From: UBA1543 sp964596375
Lineage (GTDB): Bacteria > Pseudomonadota > Zetaproteobacteria > Mariprofundales > Mariprofundaceae
NCBI GenBank assembly: GCA_964596375.1
Contig: CAZQTO010000002.1
Span: 1-55,666 of the forward strand
Reading direction: 5' to 3'
DNA length: 55,666 nucleotides
Positions 9,313 through 18,443 of this stretch are shown piece by piece. A program made the position numbers and the translations under genes. The notes under the pieces are model-generated. The model did not search any database, had not been told where the DNA came from, and saw only the letters and a program-made list of their open reading frames with translations. Position 1 is the first letter of the stretch. Each line of letters starts with the position of its first letter.

Positions 9313-10512
9313 TCATCGGGCAACTGCCGGTTTGGTGAGGAGCAATCCGCACGCCGTAAGCAGGGCAAAACCACTGCCGGCGACGAAGGTTGCCGCGGCA
9401 CCCAGCGAATCCCATAACAGGCCGGCAAGCAGGCTGGCGAGAATCAGTGCCACACCGGAGACCAGATTGAAAATACCGAAGGCCGTGCCGCGCAGACGGC
9501 TGGGAGATGCGTCGGCGACGAGCGCGGACAGCAGGCCTTGCGTCATGCCCATGTGCAGGCCCCACAGGGCAGCGCCCGGAAGCACCAGCCAAATGCTGTG
9601 AGCGAATGCCAGCAGCAGATCGGCCAGCAGCAGCACGATCAGTCCCGCCACCAGCAGCATGCGCCGGTCGAAACGATCCGCTGCCCGGCCGGCCGGATAA
9701 GAGGCGGCGGCGTAGGCGGCACTCATCACCACCATGACAACGGGCACATAGATCAGCGGCATGCCGACATCGTGCGCCCGCAAAACCAGAAAGGCCTCGC
9801 TGAAGCGGGCCAGCGTGAATACGAAGCCCAGCAGCACGATCAGCCAGAAGGCGGTTGGCAGGCGACGCATCTGCCGCCAATGCAGAGTTCGGGGGGGCAC
9901 ACCTTCGGGATTTGTTGCTGCCGGTTCGTGCACGGCGAGCGCCAGAATCAGCACGGCGATGCCGGCAGGGATGACACCGACCCACATCGCGGCGCTGATA
10001 TTCCCGGCGAACAGCGCCAGGCCGGCAAGCGCCAGCAACGGTCCGATGACCGCGCCCAGCGAATCCATGGCCTGCCGGAGTCCGTAGGCCGCGCCGCGTT
10101 GTTGTTTGGGGGTCAGGTCGGCGACCAGCGCATCGCGTGGTGCGCCGCGTATCCCCTTGCCGATGCGGTCGGCAAAGCGGGCCGTAAATACCCAGCCGAC
10201 GGAACCCGCCAGCGGAAACATCGGCTTGGTCAGCGCCGACAGGCCGTAGCCAGCCAGCAGCAGGAGTTTGCGCCTGCCCAGCCAGTCGCTGAGCACGCCG
10301 GAGAATACCTTGGCTATGCAGGCGGTTGCTTCGGCAATCCCCTCGATGATGCCGATGGTCGTCATGCTCGCGCCGAGCACCGCTGCCAGATAGAGGGGCA
10401 ACAGGCTGTGAATCAGTTCCGAAGAGGCATCCATGCACAGCGATACGAAACCGAGCGCCCAGATGCCTGCAGGCAGTTTGGCTCTCGGAGTGGCGGGGGG
10501 AGGCCGGTTCAT
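9313..10512 (-). CDS. Major facilitator superfamily transporter
   Basis: 399 residues with about twelve hydrophobic helices in two halves of six. The segment SDWLGRRKLLLL between helices 2 and 3 is the MFS motif A (G/S-D-x-x-G-R-R/K). The N-terminus LGFVSLCMDASSELIHSLLPLYL is shared by a group of proteobacterial drug or metabolite carriers. The substrate is unknown. It lies 35 bp downstream of apaG and just upstream of the GST gene, so the three may be co-transcribed. Confidence 0.88.
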   Translation of the reverse strand: MNRPPPATPRAKLPAGIWALGFVSLCMDASSELIHSLLPLYLAAVLGASMTTIGIIEGIAEATACIAKVFSGVLSDWLGRRKLLLLAGYGLSALTKPMFPLAGSVGWVFTARFADRIGKGIRGAPRDALVADLTPKQQRGAAYGLRQAMDSLGAVIGPLLALAGLALFAGNISAAMWVGVIPAGIAVLILALAVHEPAATNPEGVPPRTLHWRQMRRLPTAFWLIVLLGFVFTLARFSEAFLVLRAHDVGMPLIYVPVVMVVMSAAYAAASYPAGRAADRFDRRMLLVAGLIVLLLADLLLAFAHSIWLVLPGAALWGLHMGMTQGLLSALVADASPSRLRGTAFGIFNLVSGVALILASLLAGLLWDSLGAAATFVAGSGFALLTACGLLLTKPAVAR

Positions 10513-10547
10513 GTCATGGCGACTGGCGCGGGCTGCTGCGGGCAGGC

Positions 10548-10928
10548 CTAGTTCAGGCTGCCCGGGACAGCCAGTGTGAAGGTTGGAATCTCGGCCTCGA
10601 ATTCGTTGCCGTCTGCGGCGCGCATCTGATAGCTGCCCTGCATGCAGCCGATAGGCGTATCCAGTATGCAGAAGCTTTGATAGGCGTGTTCCTCGCCGGG
10701 TTGAATAACGGGTTGTTCGCCAATGACCCCCTCGCCCTCAACCTCCTGCACCTGACCGTCGGCATCGGTGATGATCCAGTGGCGGCGCAGCAGCTGCGCG
10801 GCTACGTTGCCCTCGTTGTGAATGTTGACGCGGTAGATGAACACGAAGCGGCCCTCGGCCGCATCGGAGTGCTCCTCAGAATATTCCGGGCGAACCCGCA
10901 CATTGATCTGGTAAGTGACTTCATTCAT
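10548..10928 (-). CDS. apaG: ApaG protein
   Basis: 126 residues, the typical ApaG length. The conserved core (GEGVIGEQPVIQPGEEHAYQSFC, then TPIGCMQGSYQM) is diagnostic of the family. ApaG adopts a fibronectin-III-like fold. In enterobacteria it lies next to apaH and has been linked to Co2+ resistance and Mg2+ efflux, but its biochemical role is unsettled. Here apaH is not adjacent. Confidence 0.95.
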   Translation of the reverse strand: MNEVTYQINVRVRPEYSEEHSDAAEGRFVFIYRVNIHNEGNVAAQLLRRHWIITDADGQVQEVEGEGVIGEQPVIQPGEEHAYQSFCILDTPIGCMQGSYQMRAADGNEFEAEIPTFTLAVPGSLN

Positions 10929-10987
10929 GAGTCAAAGGGTAGCAGGTGAAGCGATAGAAAAAAGACTATAAGAAGGAGGCCTTTTAA

Positions 10988-11017
10988 CCACCATGCCCGC
11001 CTAGGCGGGCATGGTGG
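10988..11017 (-). terminator. Long perfect hairpin downstream of the RNA helicase gene
   Basis: The stem pairs 10988-11001 with 11004-11017, a perfect inverted repeat (13 bp with a CTAG loop). On the minus strand it follows the helicase stop by about 40 bases. No U-run follows on either strand (TTAAAAG on the minus side), so it may stabilise the mRNA end or be Rho-assisted instead of being a classic terminator. Confidence 0.5.
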
Positions 11018-11056
11018 GGATGCTAGGGGATTCAGGAGGGGACTGTTTCCTGTTTT

Positions 11057-12970
11057 CTATTTGTCGCGGGGCTTGCGTTTGGGGCCGCCATGCGTCACTC
11101 GCTTGGCACCGCGAGCATCCGGTTTTCCCCTTCCGACTTTATGGGAAGAATCCTTGCGGTTAAAGGCTTTTCTGGGTGACGATCCGCCAAGCTTGGAGAT
11201 GTCCATCGGGTGCCCAAGGACACGGGTTTTTTGCAGATCGCTAAAGATGTGCTTGGGCATGCCTTCGGGCAGATCCACGGTGGAATAATCCTCATGGATG
11301 TCCACCCGGCCGATATACTCACCTGCCAGCCCTGCCTCGTTGGCGATAGCGCCAACAATGTGCGATGCCTGTACGCCGTGTGCTGTGCCGACCTCGATGC
11401 GGAAGCGCTCTTTGCCGGGCTCAACATCCCGGGGCCGTTCGCTGCGCTCTGGTCTTTCAGCACGTGCGGGGCGTTCACTACGCTCTGATCTTTCAGCGCG
11501 TGCGGGGCGCTCGCTGCGCTCCGATCTTTCAGCACGAGCAGGGCGTTCATCGCCGGCCTCGCGCTGCATGCGTTTGATGCTCGGGCGTCTGTCCTCAGGG
11601 ATTTCCTGCCGGGCCGGACGATCGTGCCGGCTGCGTTCTTCAACACTGCGGTCGTTGCCGGAGAGCAGTAGCGGGGCATCGCCCTGCTGCATCTTTGCCA
11701 GGGCGGCGGCAATTTCCTGGCCTGGCACATTATGTTCCTGCTCGTATTGCTCGATGATGTTGGCAAAGGTTTCGAGCCCGCCTGCAGACAGGGTATCGGT
11801 GATGCGCTGCTTGAAGTCTGCGACGCGGCGATCATTGATTTGCTCGGTGGTTGGCATAACGAGCTGCTCGACCTTCTGTCGTGTGGCGCGCTCAATGGAG
11901 GCCAGCATGCGCTGCTCGCGTGGTGCGACAAACAGAATCGCATCGCCCTTGCGGCCGGCGCGTCCTGTGCGGCCAATGCGGTGCACATAGGACTCGGTGT
12001 CGTGCGGGATGTCGTAGTTGATCACATGCGAGATGCGTTCCACATCAAGGCCGCGTGCCGCCACGTCGGTAGCAACTACGATATCCAGCTTACCCTTCTT
12101 CAACTGGCCGACAATCTTCTCGCGTTGGCTTTGCTGAATGTCACCATTCAGGGCTGTTGCGCCATAGCCGCGCGCCTCCAGTCGTTCGGCAACCTCTACG
12201 GTAGCCGTCTTGGTGCGCACGAAAATGAGCACGCCATCAAAGGGCTCGAACTCCAGAATGCGGGTTAGTGCATCCATCTTGTTTCTTCCACTGACCATCC
12301 AATAGCGCTGGCGGATGGTCGATGCCGTGGAGGTTTTATCCTTAATGGTCACCTGCTCGGGATTGTTCAGATGTGCTTCGGCAATGCGCCGGATAGCGCT
12401 CGGCATGGTTGCGGAGAACAATGCCGTCTGACGGCCCTTGGGTGTGTGCTCAAGAATCCAGTCCACATCATCGATAAAGCCCATGCGCAGCATTTCATCG
12501 GCTTCATCGAGCACCATGGCCTGCAAGGCATCAAGTTTGAGCGTGCCGCGACGGAGATGATCCATCACCCGTCCGGGGGTGCCGACAATCACCTGAGGAT
12601 TGCGTTTGAGCTGTCGGAGCTGAATTTCGTAGCTCTGACCGCCGTACACCGGCAACACATGGAAGCCGGGAATGTGGTGACCGTATTGCTGGAAGGCTTC
12701 AGCCACCTGAATGGCCAGTTCGCGCGTTGGCGCCAGAACCAGTATCTGCGGCAGTTTCGCGCTCATATCGAGGCGGGAGATCAGCGGCAGGGCAAAGGCG
12801 GCGGTTTTACCGGTGCCGGTTTGCGCCTGTCCGAGCACATCGCGCCCTTTCAGCAGCAAGGGAATGGTCTGCTCCTGAATGGGGGTTGGCTGTTCGTAAC
12901 CAAGTGCCTTTACGGCAAGAAGCATCTGCTCGTCCAGGCCGAGATCGGAAAATAATGGGGGGTTGCTCAT
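11057..12970 (-). CDS. deaD: ATP-dependent DEAD-box RNA helicase (DeaD/CsdA type)
   Basis: 637 residues. The helicase core has the Q motif (YEQPTPIQEQ), motif I AQTGTGKT, Ia PTRELA, Ib GTPGR, II DEAD, III SAT, V ATDVAARGLD and VI HRIGRTGRAGR. After the core comes a ~100-residue extension, an Arg/Glu/Ser-rich low-complexity linker with three 12-residue repeats, then a DbpA-type RNA-binding domain (about 535-605, FRIEVGTAHGVQASHIVGAIAN). The C-terminal tail is basic. This architecture is that of DeaD/CsdA, which remodels RNA in ribosome assembly and mRNA decay, especially in the cold. ATG 12970 is preceded by AGGTGA. Confidence 0.93.
   Translation of the reverse strand: MSNPPLFSDLGLDEQMLLAVKALGYEQPTPIQEQTIPLLLKGRDVLGQAQTGTGKTAAFALPLISRLDMSAKLPQILVLAPTRELAIQVAEAFQQYGHHIPGFHVLPVYGGQSYEIQLRQLKRNPQVIVGTPGRVMDHLRRGTLKLDALQAMVLDEADEMLRMGFIDDVDWILEHTPKGRQTALFSATMPSAIRRIAEAHLNNPEQVTIKDKTSTASTIRQRYWMVSGRNKMDALTRILEFEPFDGVLIFVRTKTATVEVAERLEARGYGATALNGDIQQSQREKIVGQLKKGKLDIVVATDVAARGLDVERISHVINYDIPHDTESYVHRIGRTGRAGRKGDAILFVAPREQRMLASIERATRQKVEQLVMPTTEQINDRRVADFKQRITDTLSAGGLETFANIIEQYEQEHNVPGQEIAAALAKMQQGDAPLLLSGNDRSVEERSRHDRPARQEIPEDRRPSIKRMQREAGDERPARAERSERSERPARAERSERSERPARAERPERSERPRDVEPGKERFRIEVGTAHGVQASHIVGAIANEAGLAGEYIGRVDIHEDYSTVDLPEGMPKHIFSDLQKTRVLGHPMDISKLGGSSPRKAFNRKDSSHKVGRGKPDARGAKRVTHGGPKRKPRDK
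11441..11548 (-). repeat. Three tandem 36-bp units inside the helicase gene
   Basis: Units at 11441-11476, 11477-11512 and 11513-11548 are about 85-90% identical. Each encodes the 12-residue block ERPARAERSERS, with one S-to-P change in the third block. They form the arginine-rich disordered linker before the RNA-binding domain. Copy number may vary between strains by slippage. Confidence 0.85.
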
Positions 12971-13217
12971 CGGGGTTCACCTGTGTTCAGGGTTCGTCCC
13001 TGATGGAGAATATCGTTAGAAAAGTCAGGGTCGCTCGTTTGTAGTCCGGCGCCTTGCGGGGCGCAGTATAGCCGAAATGGTAGAATAAAGCACGATGCCG
13101 GTTTTTTCTCTAATTGGAGGTGGGGCAATCCATGATTGTGCTTGGCTCTTCGTATCCTAGACTGTGTCGCGAACTTCTTACCAAGGGTTTTTAGCCATCC
13201 AGTATTCGAGGTGCGTC

Positions 13218-14690
13218 ATGTCCAACAACGATTTCGATCTTCTCATCGTCGGCTCCGGTCCGGCCGGCCAGCATGCTGCACTGCATGCTGCACGCATGGG
13301 TAAACGGGTCGGAATCATCGAGCGCAAGCCGAGGATTGGAGGGGCGGGCCTGCAAACCGGAACCATCCCCAGCAAGGCGCTGCGCGAAGTGGCTTATCTT
13401 GCTTCCCGTGCCGGCCGAAGGGGAATGCGTGGTGCATTCGGCGGCGGAGTGTTGCGTCCGCACGGCCTGCTTGCCGAGGCTATCCGGCAAAAGGAAATGG
13501 TCATCGCCCAGCAGGAGTCGGTGATACTCAATCGTCTGATGCGCAGCGGCGTGGCCCTGATTCCGGGTGAGGCATATTTTGCCGACGCGCATACGCTGGA
13601 TGTATTGACGCCTGGCGGCGAGGTGCGCCAGTTGCATGCCGATGTCGTTGTGCTGGCCACAGGCTCCCGGCCCCGGCGCCCCTCGGATGTGCCTTTCGAC
13701 AAGGTTTCGGTGCTGGATTCAACCTCCATTCTCAAGCTGCGTCATCTGCCGGGCTCCATGACAGTGGTCGGTGGCGGTGTGATTGCCTGCGAATTCACCT
13801 GCATCTTCGCCTCGCTCGGCGTGGAGGTGAGCGTGGTGGACAGTCACAGTCAGGTGCTTTCCTATCTGAGCGGGGATGTGGTTTCGGCGCTTACCGATGC
13901 GATGCTGTCGCTGGGTGTGAAATTCCATATGGACAGTCGTGCGGTAGCCATTCGCAAAGAGGATGAACGGGTGCATACACGGCTCGAATGCGGTGAGGAA
14001 ATCGTCTCCGACGCCCTGCTCTATGCTCAGGGCAGGGAGCCGAACAGCAGCTACTTGAAGCTCAATCAGGCCGGTGTGCAGGTGGATGATGGCTGGATCG
14101 GCGTCAATGGATTTTTCCAGAGTAACGTGCCGCATATCTATGCAGTCGGGGATTTGATCGGTCGCCCGGCACTGGCCGCGACGGGTATGGAGCAGGGGCG
14201 TATCGCAGTGATGCATGCCTTCGGTGAAAAGGCGCCGCGCATGGCTGATAATATGCCGATGGCTATCTATACCATTCCCGAGATTTCCTATGTTGGCAAA
14301 ACAGAGAAGGAATTACGCGTCGAGGGAGTGGATTATGTGGTTGGTCGCGGCCGCTTTAGCGACAGTGCGCGAGGTCAGATTATCGGTGAGGAAACCGGTA
14401 TGCTGAAGCTCAATGTGGAGCGCGCCACGCGAAAAATTCTCGGTGTGCATATTGTCGGTGAATCAGCCAGCGAACTGGTGCATATCGGGCAGTTGGTGAT
14501 GAATCTGGGCGGCACGGTGACCGATCTGGTGCGTAATGTTTTCAACTATCCGACGCTGGCCGAATGCTACAAGCTTGCCGCACTCGATTGCCTGGCCCAG
14601 TTGCATCAGCAAGCCGGGCAGGATGCCACAACAGGTCGGGAATCATGTCTTGATCCTTCTCCCGAGGGGTTGTTCACAGCTCCTAATTAG
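13218..14690 (+). CDS. sthA: Soluble pyridine nucleotide transhydrogenase family flavoprotein
   Basis: 490 residues from ATG 13218 (GAGGTG upstream); an in-frame upstream start has less support. It has the FAD-binding GSGPAG near the N-terminus, a GTIPSKALRE signature, a second Rossmann motif GGGVIACEF for NAD(P)H and a C-terminal dimerisation domain. Relatives such as lipoamide dehydrogenase have two redox Cys in GGTCLNVGCIPSK. Here both positions are non-Cys (GGAGLQTGTIPSK), fitting SthA-type transhydrogenases, although E. coli SthA keeps the first Cys. Its role would be NADPH/NADH balancing. Its position next to the nuo operon fits that. The 3' end overlaps the convergent gene by 8 bases. 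Confidence 0.85.
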   Translation: MSNNDFDLLIVGSGPAGQHAALHAARMGKRVGIIERKPRIGGAGLQTGTIPSKALREVAYLASRAGRRGMRGAFGGGVLRPHGLLAEAIRQKEMVIAQQESVILNRLMRSGVALIPGEAYFADAHTLDVLTPGGEVRQLHADVVVLATGSRPRRPSDVPFDKVSVLDSTSILKLRHLPGSMTVVGGGVIACEFTCIFASLGVEVSVVDSHSQVLSYLSGDVVSALTDAMLSLGVKFHMDSRAVAIRKEDERVHTRLECGEEIVSDALLYAQGREPNSSYLKLNQAGVQVDDGWIGVNGFFQSNVPHIYAVGDLIGRPALAATGMEQGRIAVMHAFGEKAPRMADNMPMAIYTIPEISYVGKTEKELRVEGVDYVVGRGRFSDSARGQIIGEETGMLKLNVERATRKILGVHIVGESASELVHIGQLVMNLGGTVTDLVRNVFNYPTLAECYKLAALDCLAQLHQQAGQDATTGRESCLDPSPEGLFTAPN

Positions 14691-15075
14691 CCTGAAACGC
14701 CTCGAGAAGCGCTGCTTTGAGGGCTGGATTTTCGTCCAGATTGTCGACGCCCAGATGCTTGCTTGCAATGGCTTGCAGGGTGCTGTGAATTTTCTCTCTC
14801 TGCCAAGCGTCGTGCAGCCCATCGATATCAATCACGCCATGATCAAAAAAATCGACGACGAGCCCTGATGGCTCGGAAAATTCAATGTTCTCCATCTCCA
14901 TGACATCAAATTCGTAACCGTGAAGGCTGATGCCGTTCTCCGACGCCAGCGTTTGGTAAATGTGGCGCATCGGTTCGCCGTGGCGCATGCAGGTGTCCAT
15001 GTCTATCACAGCCGAAAAAGCATATCTGATGCCCTTGAAGTAAAATTCGATACTGGCCAGAACGGTGTTTTGCAT
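14683..15075 (-). CDS. Conserved-looking protein of unknown function
   Basis: 130 residues; ATG 15075 is preceded by AGGGGATC. It is acidic and cytoplasmic-looking, with no membrane segment or signal peptide. It begins MQNTVLASIEFYFKGIRYAFSAVIDMD and contains an HGYEFDVMEMENIEFSEP stretch, suggesting a small alpha/beta fold. I recognise no family. A good ribosome-binding site and lack of a competing gene support it as real. It is convergent with sthA (8-base overlap) and divergent from the nuo operon. Confidence 0.75.
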   Translation of the reverse strand: MQNTVLASIEFYFKGIRYAFSAVIDMDTCMRHGEPMRHIYQTLASENGISLHGYEFDVMEMENIEFSEPSGLVVDFFDHGVIDIDGLHDAWQREKIHSTLQAIASKHLGVDNLDENPALKAALLEAFQAN

Positions 15076-15233
15076 AGTGATCCCCTGCGTAATTTGAATT
15101 GGTTTACGGCAAGAACAGCGCGATTCGGAGCTGATGTTAGCTGCTCATGTAGGGGTGTCCATGCCTGTTGGCGGTCTGGGCGAATGCCTTCGGGCGGGAT
15201 GGTTCACCTGCTCGTTTTAAGGCTTTCGCAGGC

Positions 15234-15262
15234 TTGACAGTAGTCGTTCTGTGTTGATAGTT
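15234..15262 (+). promoter_or_regulatory. Candidate sigma-70 promoter of the nuo operon
   Basis: A perfect -35 TTGACA at 15234-15239, then 17 bases, then a weaker -10 (ATAGTT, 15257-15262). It lies ~70 bases before nuoA in the 258-bp divergent gap (15076-15333), which otherwise holds no gene I can see. Confidence 0.5.
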
Positions 15263-15333
15263 ACGCAACGGCTGAAATGGGTGTCTTCCCACGTAGCCGT
15301 TTCTGAGGGAAATGTCGTTTTACCGGAGGGGTC

Positions 15334-15705
15334 ATGGGCGCAGAATATCTGGCCACGCAATATGCACCGATATTTATTTTTATCGTGATTGCCTTTGTTA
15401 TGGGTGCCGCCCCCCTCGTGCTCACCGTATTGGTTGCTGCCCAGAAGCCCGATGCCGAGAAGTTGTCTGCTTATGAGTGCGGTTTCGAAGCTTTCGAGGA
15501 TGCGCGCATGCAGTTCGATGTGCGCTTTTATCTGGTCGCCATTCTTTTTGTTATCTTCGATATTGAAACAGCCTTTATGTTCCCGTGGGCCGTGGTGCTG
15601 GATTCCATCGGCCTGTTCGGGCTGATTGAAATGCTGCTCTTCCTGTTCATTCTGGTAGTCGGTTATGTCTATGCCTGGAATAAGGGGGCACTGCAGTGGG
15701 AATAG
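15334..15705 (+). CDS. nuoA: NADH-quinone oxidoreductase subunit A
   Basis: 123 residues with three membrane helices. It has the conserved loop KLSAYECGFEAFEDARMQFDVRFY between helices 1 and 2 and an acidic helix 2 (IFDIETAFMFPWA), both hallmarks of NuoA/ND3. It forms part of the membrane arm near the quinone site of complex I. A GGAGG sequence precedes the ATG. It is the first gene of a complete nuoA-N operon, and its 3' end overlaps nuoB by 10 bases. Confidence 0.97.
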   Translation: MGAEYLATQYAPIFIFIVIAFVMGAAPLVLTVLVAAQKPDAEKLSAYECGFEAFEDARMQFDVRFYLVAILFVIFDIETAFMFPWAVVLDSIGLFGLIEMLLFLFILVVGYVYAWNKGALQWE

Positions 15706-16172
15706 AAGGAGTCCTCAGCAAGGGTTACGTCACCACCACTGCCGACAAGGTTATCAACTGGGCGCGAACCGGTTCTCTGTGGCCGATGACCTTCGGCTTG
15801 GCCTGTTGCGCTGTGGAGATGATGCATGCCGGCGCTTCGCGTTATGATCTGGATCGTTTCGGTGTGGTGTTCCGCCCGTCTCCTAGGCAGTCCGATGTGA
15901 TGGTTGTGGCTGGCACCCTGTGCAACAAGATGGCGCCGGCGCTGCGTAAGGTGTACGACCAGATGTCCGAGCCGCGCTGGGTGATTTCGATGGGTTCCTG
16001 CGCCAACGGTGGCGGTTATTATCATTATTCCTATTCTGTCACGCGCGGTTGCGATCGTATTGTGCCGGTGGATATTTATGTGCCGGGCTGCCCGCCGACT
16101 GCGGAGGCGCTGCTCTATGGCATCATTCAGTTGCAGGAAAAAATCAAACGAACCAATACGATTGCGCGGTAG
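15696..16172 (+). CDS. nuoB: NADH-quinone oxidoreductase subunit B
   Basis: 158 residues starting at GTG 15696 inside nuoA. The N2 [4Fe-4S] ligands are visible: adjacent Cys37-Cys38 (LACCAVEMM), Cys102 (GSCANGGGYY) and Cys132 (VPGCPP). N2 is the last cluster before quinone. The protein sits at the junction of the peripheral and membrane arms. Confidence 0.97.
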   Translation: MGIEGVLSKGYVTTTADKVINWARTGSLWPMTFGLACCAVEMMHAGASRYDLDRFGVVFRPSPRQSDVMVVAGTLCNKMAPALRKVYDQMSEPRWVISMGSCANGGGYYHYSYSVTRGCDRIVPVDIYVPGCPPTAEALLYGIIQLQEKIKRTNTIAR

Positions 16173-16178
16173 GGGTTG

Positions 16179-16764
16179 ATGGCTAAAAAAGCGGCAAAAG
16201 AAAAGGTTGTGTCTGCGGACGTCGAAGCGCTGAAGAAGCAATTTGGCAAGCAGGTGTTGGCGGCTGCGCAGGGGATTGATATGCCTGCGGTGACGCTGGC
16301 CTACAAGTCGATTGTCGAGGTCTGCCATTTCCTCAAGCAGCAGGGCTTTGAGCAGTTGGTTGATCTGTGCGGCGTGGATATGAGCGAATATCCCGGCCAT
16401 GATCCCAAGGCTCCGCGCTTTCAGGTTGTCTATCACCTGCTCAGCGTTGAGCACAACCGGCGCATTCGCTTGAAGGTGCCGGTTGATGAGCGTGATCTGG
16501 TTGGTTCGGTGGTTGAGGTGTGGCCGACTGCCAATTGGTTCGAGCGCGAATGCTTTGATATGTACGGTATCCTGTTTGTGAATCACCCTGATTTGCGCCG
16601 CCTGTTGACCGATTACGGCTTTGAGGGTCATCCCCTGCGTAAGGATTTTCCGTTGACCGGTCGTGTCGAGATGTTCTTCGATGATGCCCAGTGGCGTTGT
16701 GTGTATAAGCCGAACAAATTGGAGAATCGTGTGTTGATTCCCAGGATCTTCCCGGGGGTGGATC

Positions 16765-16772
<8 letters not shown>
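16179..16772 (+). CDS. nuoC: NADH-quinone oxidoreductase subunit C
   Basis: 197 residues from ATG 16179 (AGGGG upstream; TTG 16176 also in frame). The conserved segment ERECFDMYGILFVNHPDLRRLLTDYGFEGHPLRKDFP is the 30-kDa subunit signature. It has a short basic N-terminal extension (AKKAAKEK). It is not fused to NuoD, unlike enterobacterial NuoCD. Its stop overlaps nuoD by 8 bases. Confidence 0.97.
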
Positions 16773-17939
<1,167 letters not shown>

Positions 17940-17943
<4 letters not shown>

Positions 17944-18443
17944 GTTCGGCCACGAATCCAGTCTTTTCCGACGCCCGCATAGCGGAAATCAAAGCTCTGG
18001 TGGAGCGCTATCCGGCACCGCAGGCAGCGCTTCTTCCTGTGTTGCATCTGGCGCAGGAGGATTTCGGCTACCTGTCGATGGAAGTGCAGCAGATGGTGGC
18101 CGACACGCTCGGCATTCGCCTGATGGCTGTGCGTGAGGTTGTGACCTTTTACACCATGTTCCGTGAGCAGCCTTGTGGTACCTACCTGATGGAGGTGTGC
18201 ACCAATCCCAGTTGCATGCTCAATGGTGCCAATGAACTGGCTGCGCATATGTGCGACAAGTTGGGCATCAAGCTTGGCGAAACCACGTCCGACGGCCTGT
18301 TTACAGTCACCGAAGTGGAGTGTGCAGGCGCCTGTGCCGGTGCGCCGGTGGTGCAGATTAACAATGCCTATCATGAAAAAGTCGATGCAGCGCATATCGA
18401 TGCATTTATCGAGAAAGCCAAATCAGAAGGAGGGGCAGCATGA
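17940..18443 (+). CDS. nuoE: NADH-quinone oxidoreductase subunit E
   Basis: 167 residues, thioredoxin-like 24-kDa subunit. The N1a [2Fe-2S] ligands are Cys87 and Cys92 (CTNPSC) plus Cys128 and Cys132 (ECAGAC). It belongs to the NADH-oxidising module with NuoF and NuoG. It overlaps both neighbours by 4 bases. Confidence 0.97.

Noticed and set aside
9538..10551. 337-codon plus-strand frame over the MFS gene
   Set aside because: Composition (Gln/His/Arg/Gly-rich, hydrophilic) is that of an antisense shadow; the minus strand encodes a clear 12-helix transporter.
11441..11548. Possible CRISPR-like array
   Set aside because: The 36-bp units are directly adjacent without spacers and encode an in-frame peptide repeat.
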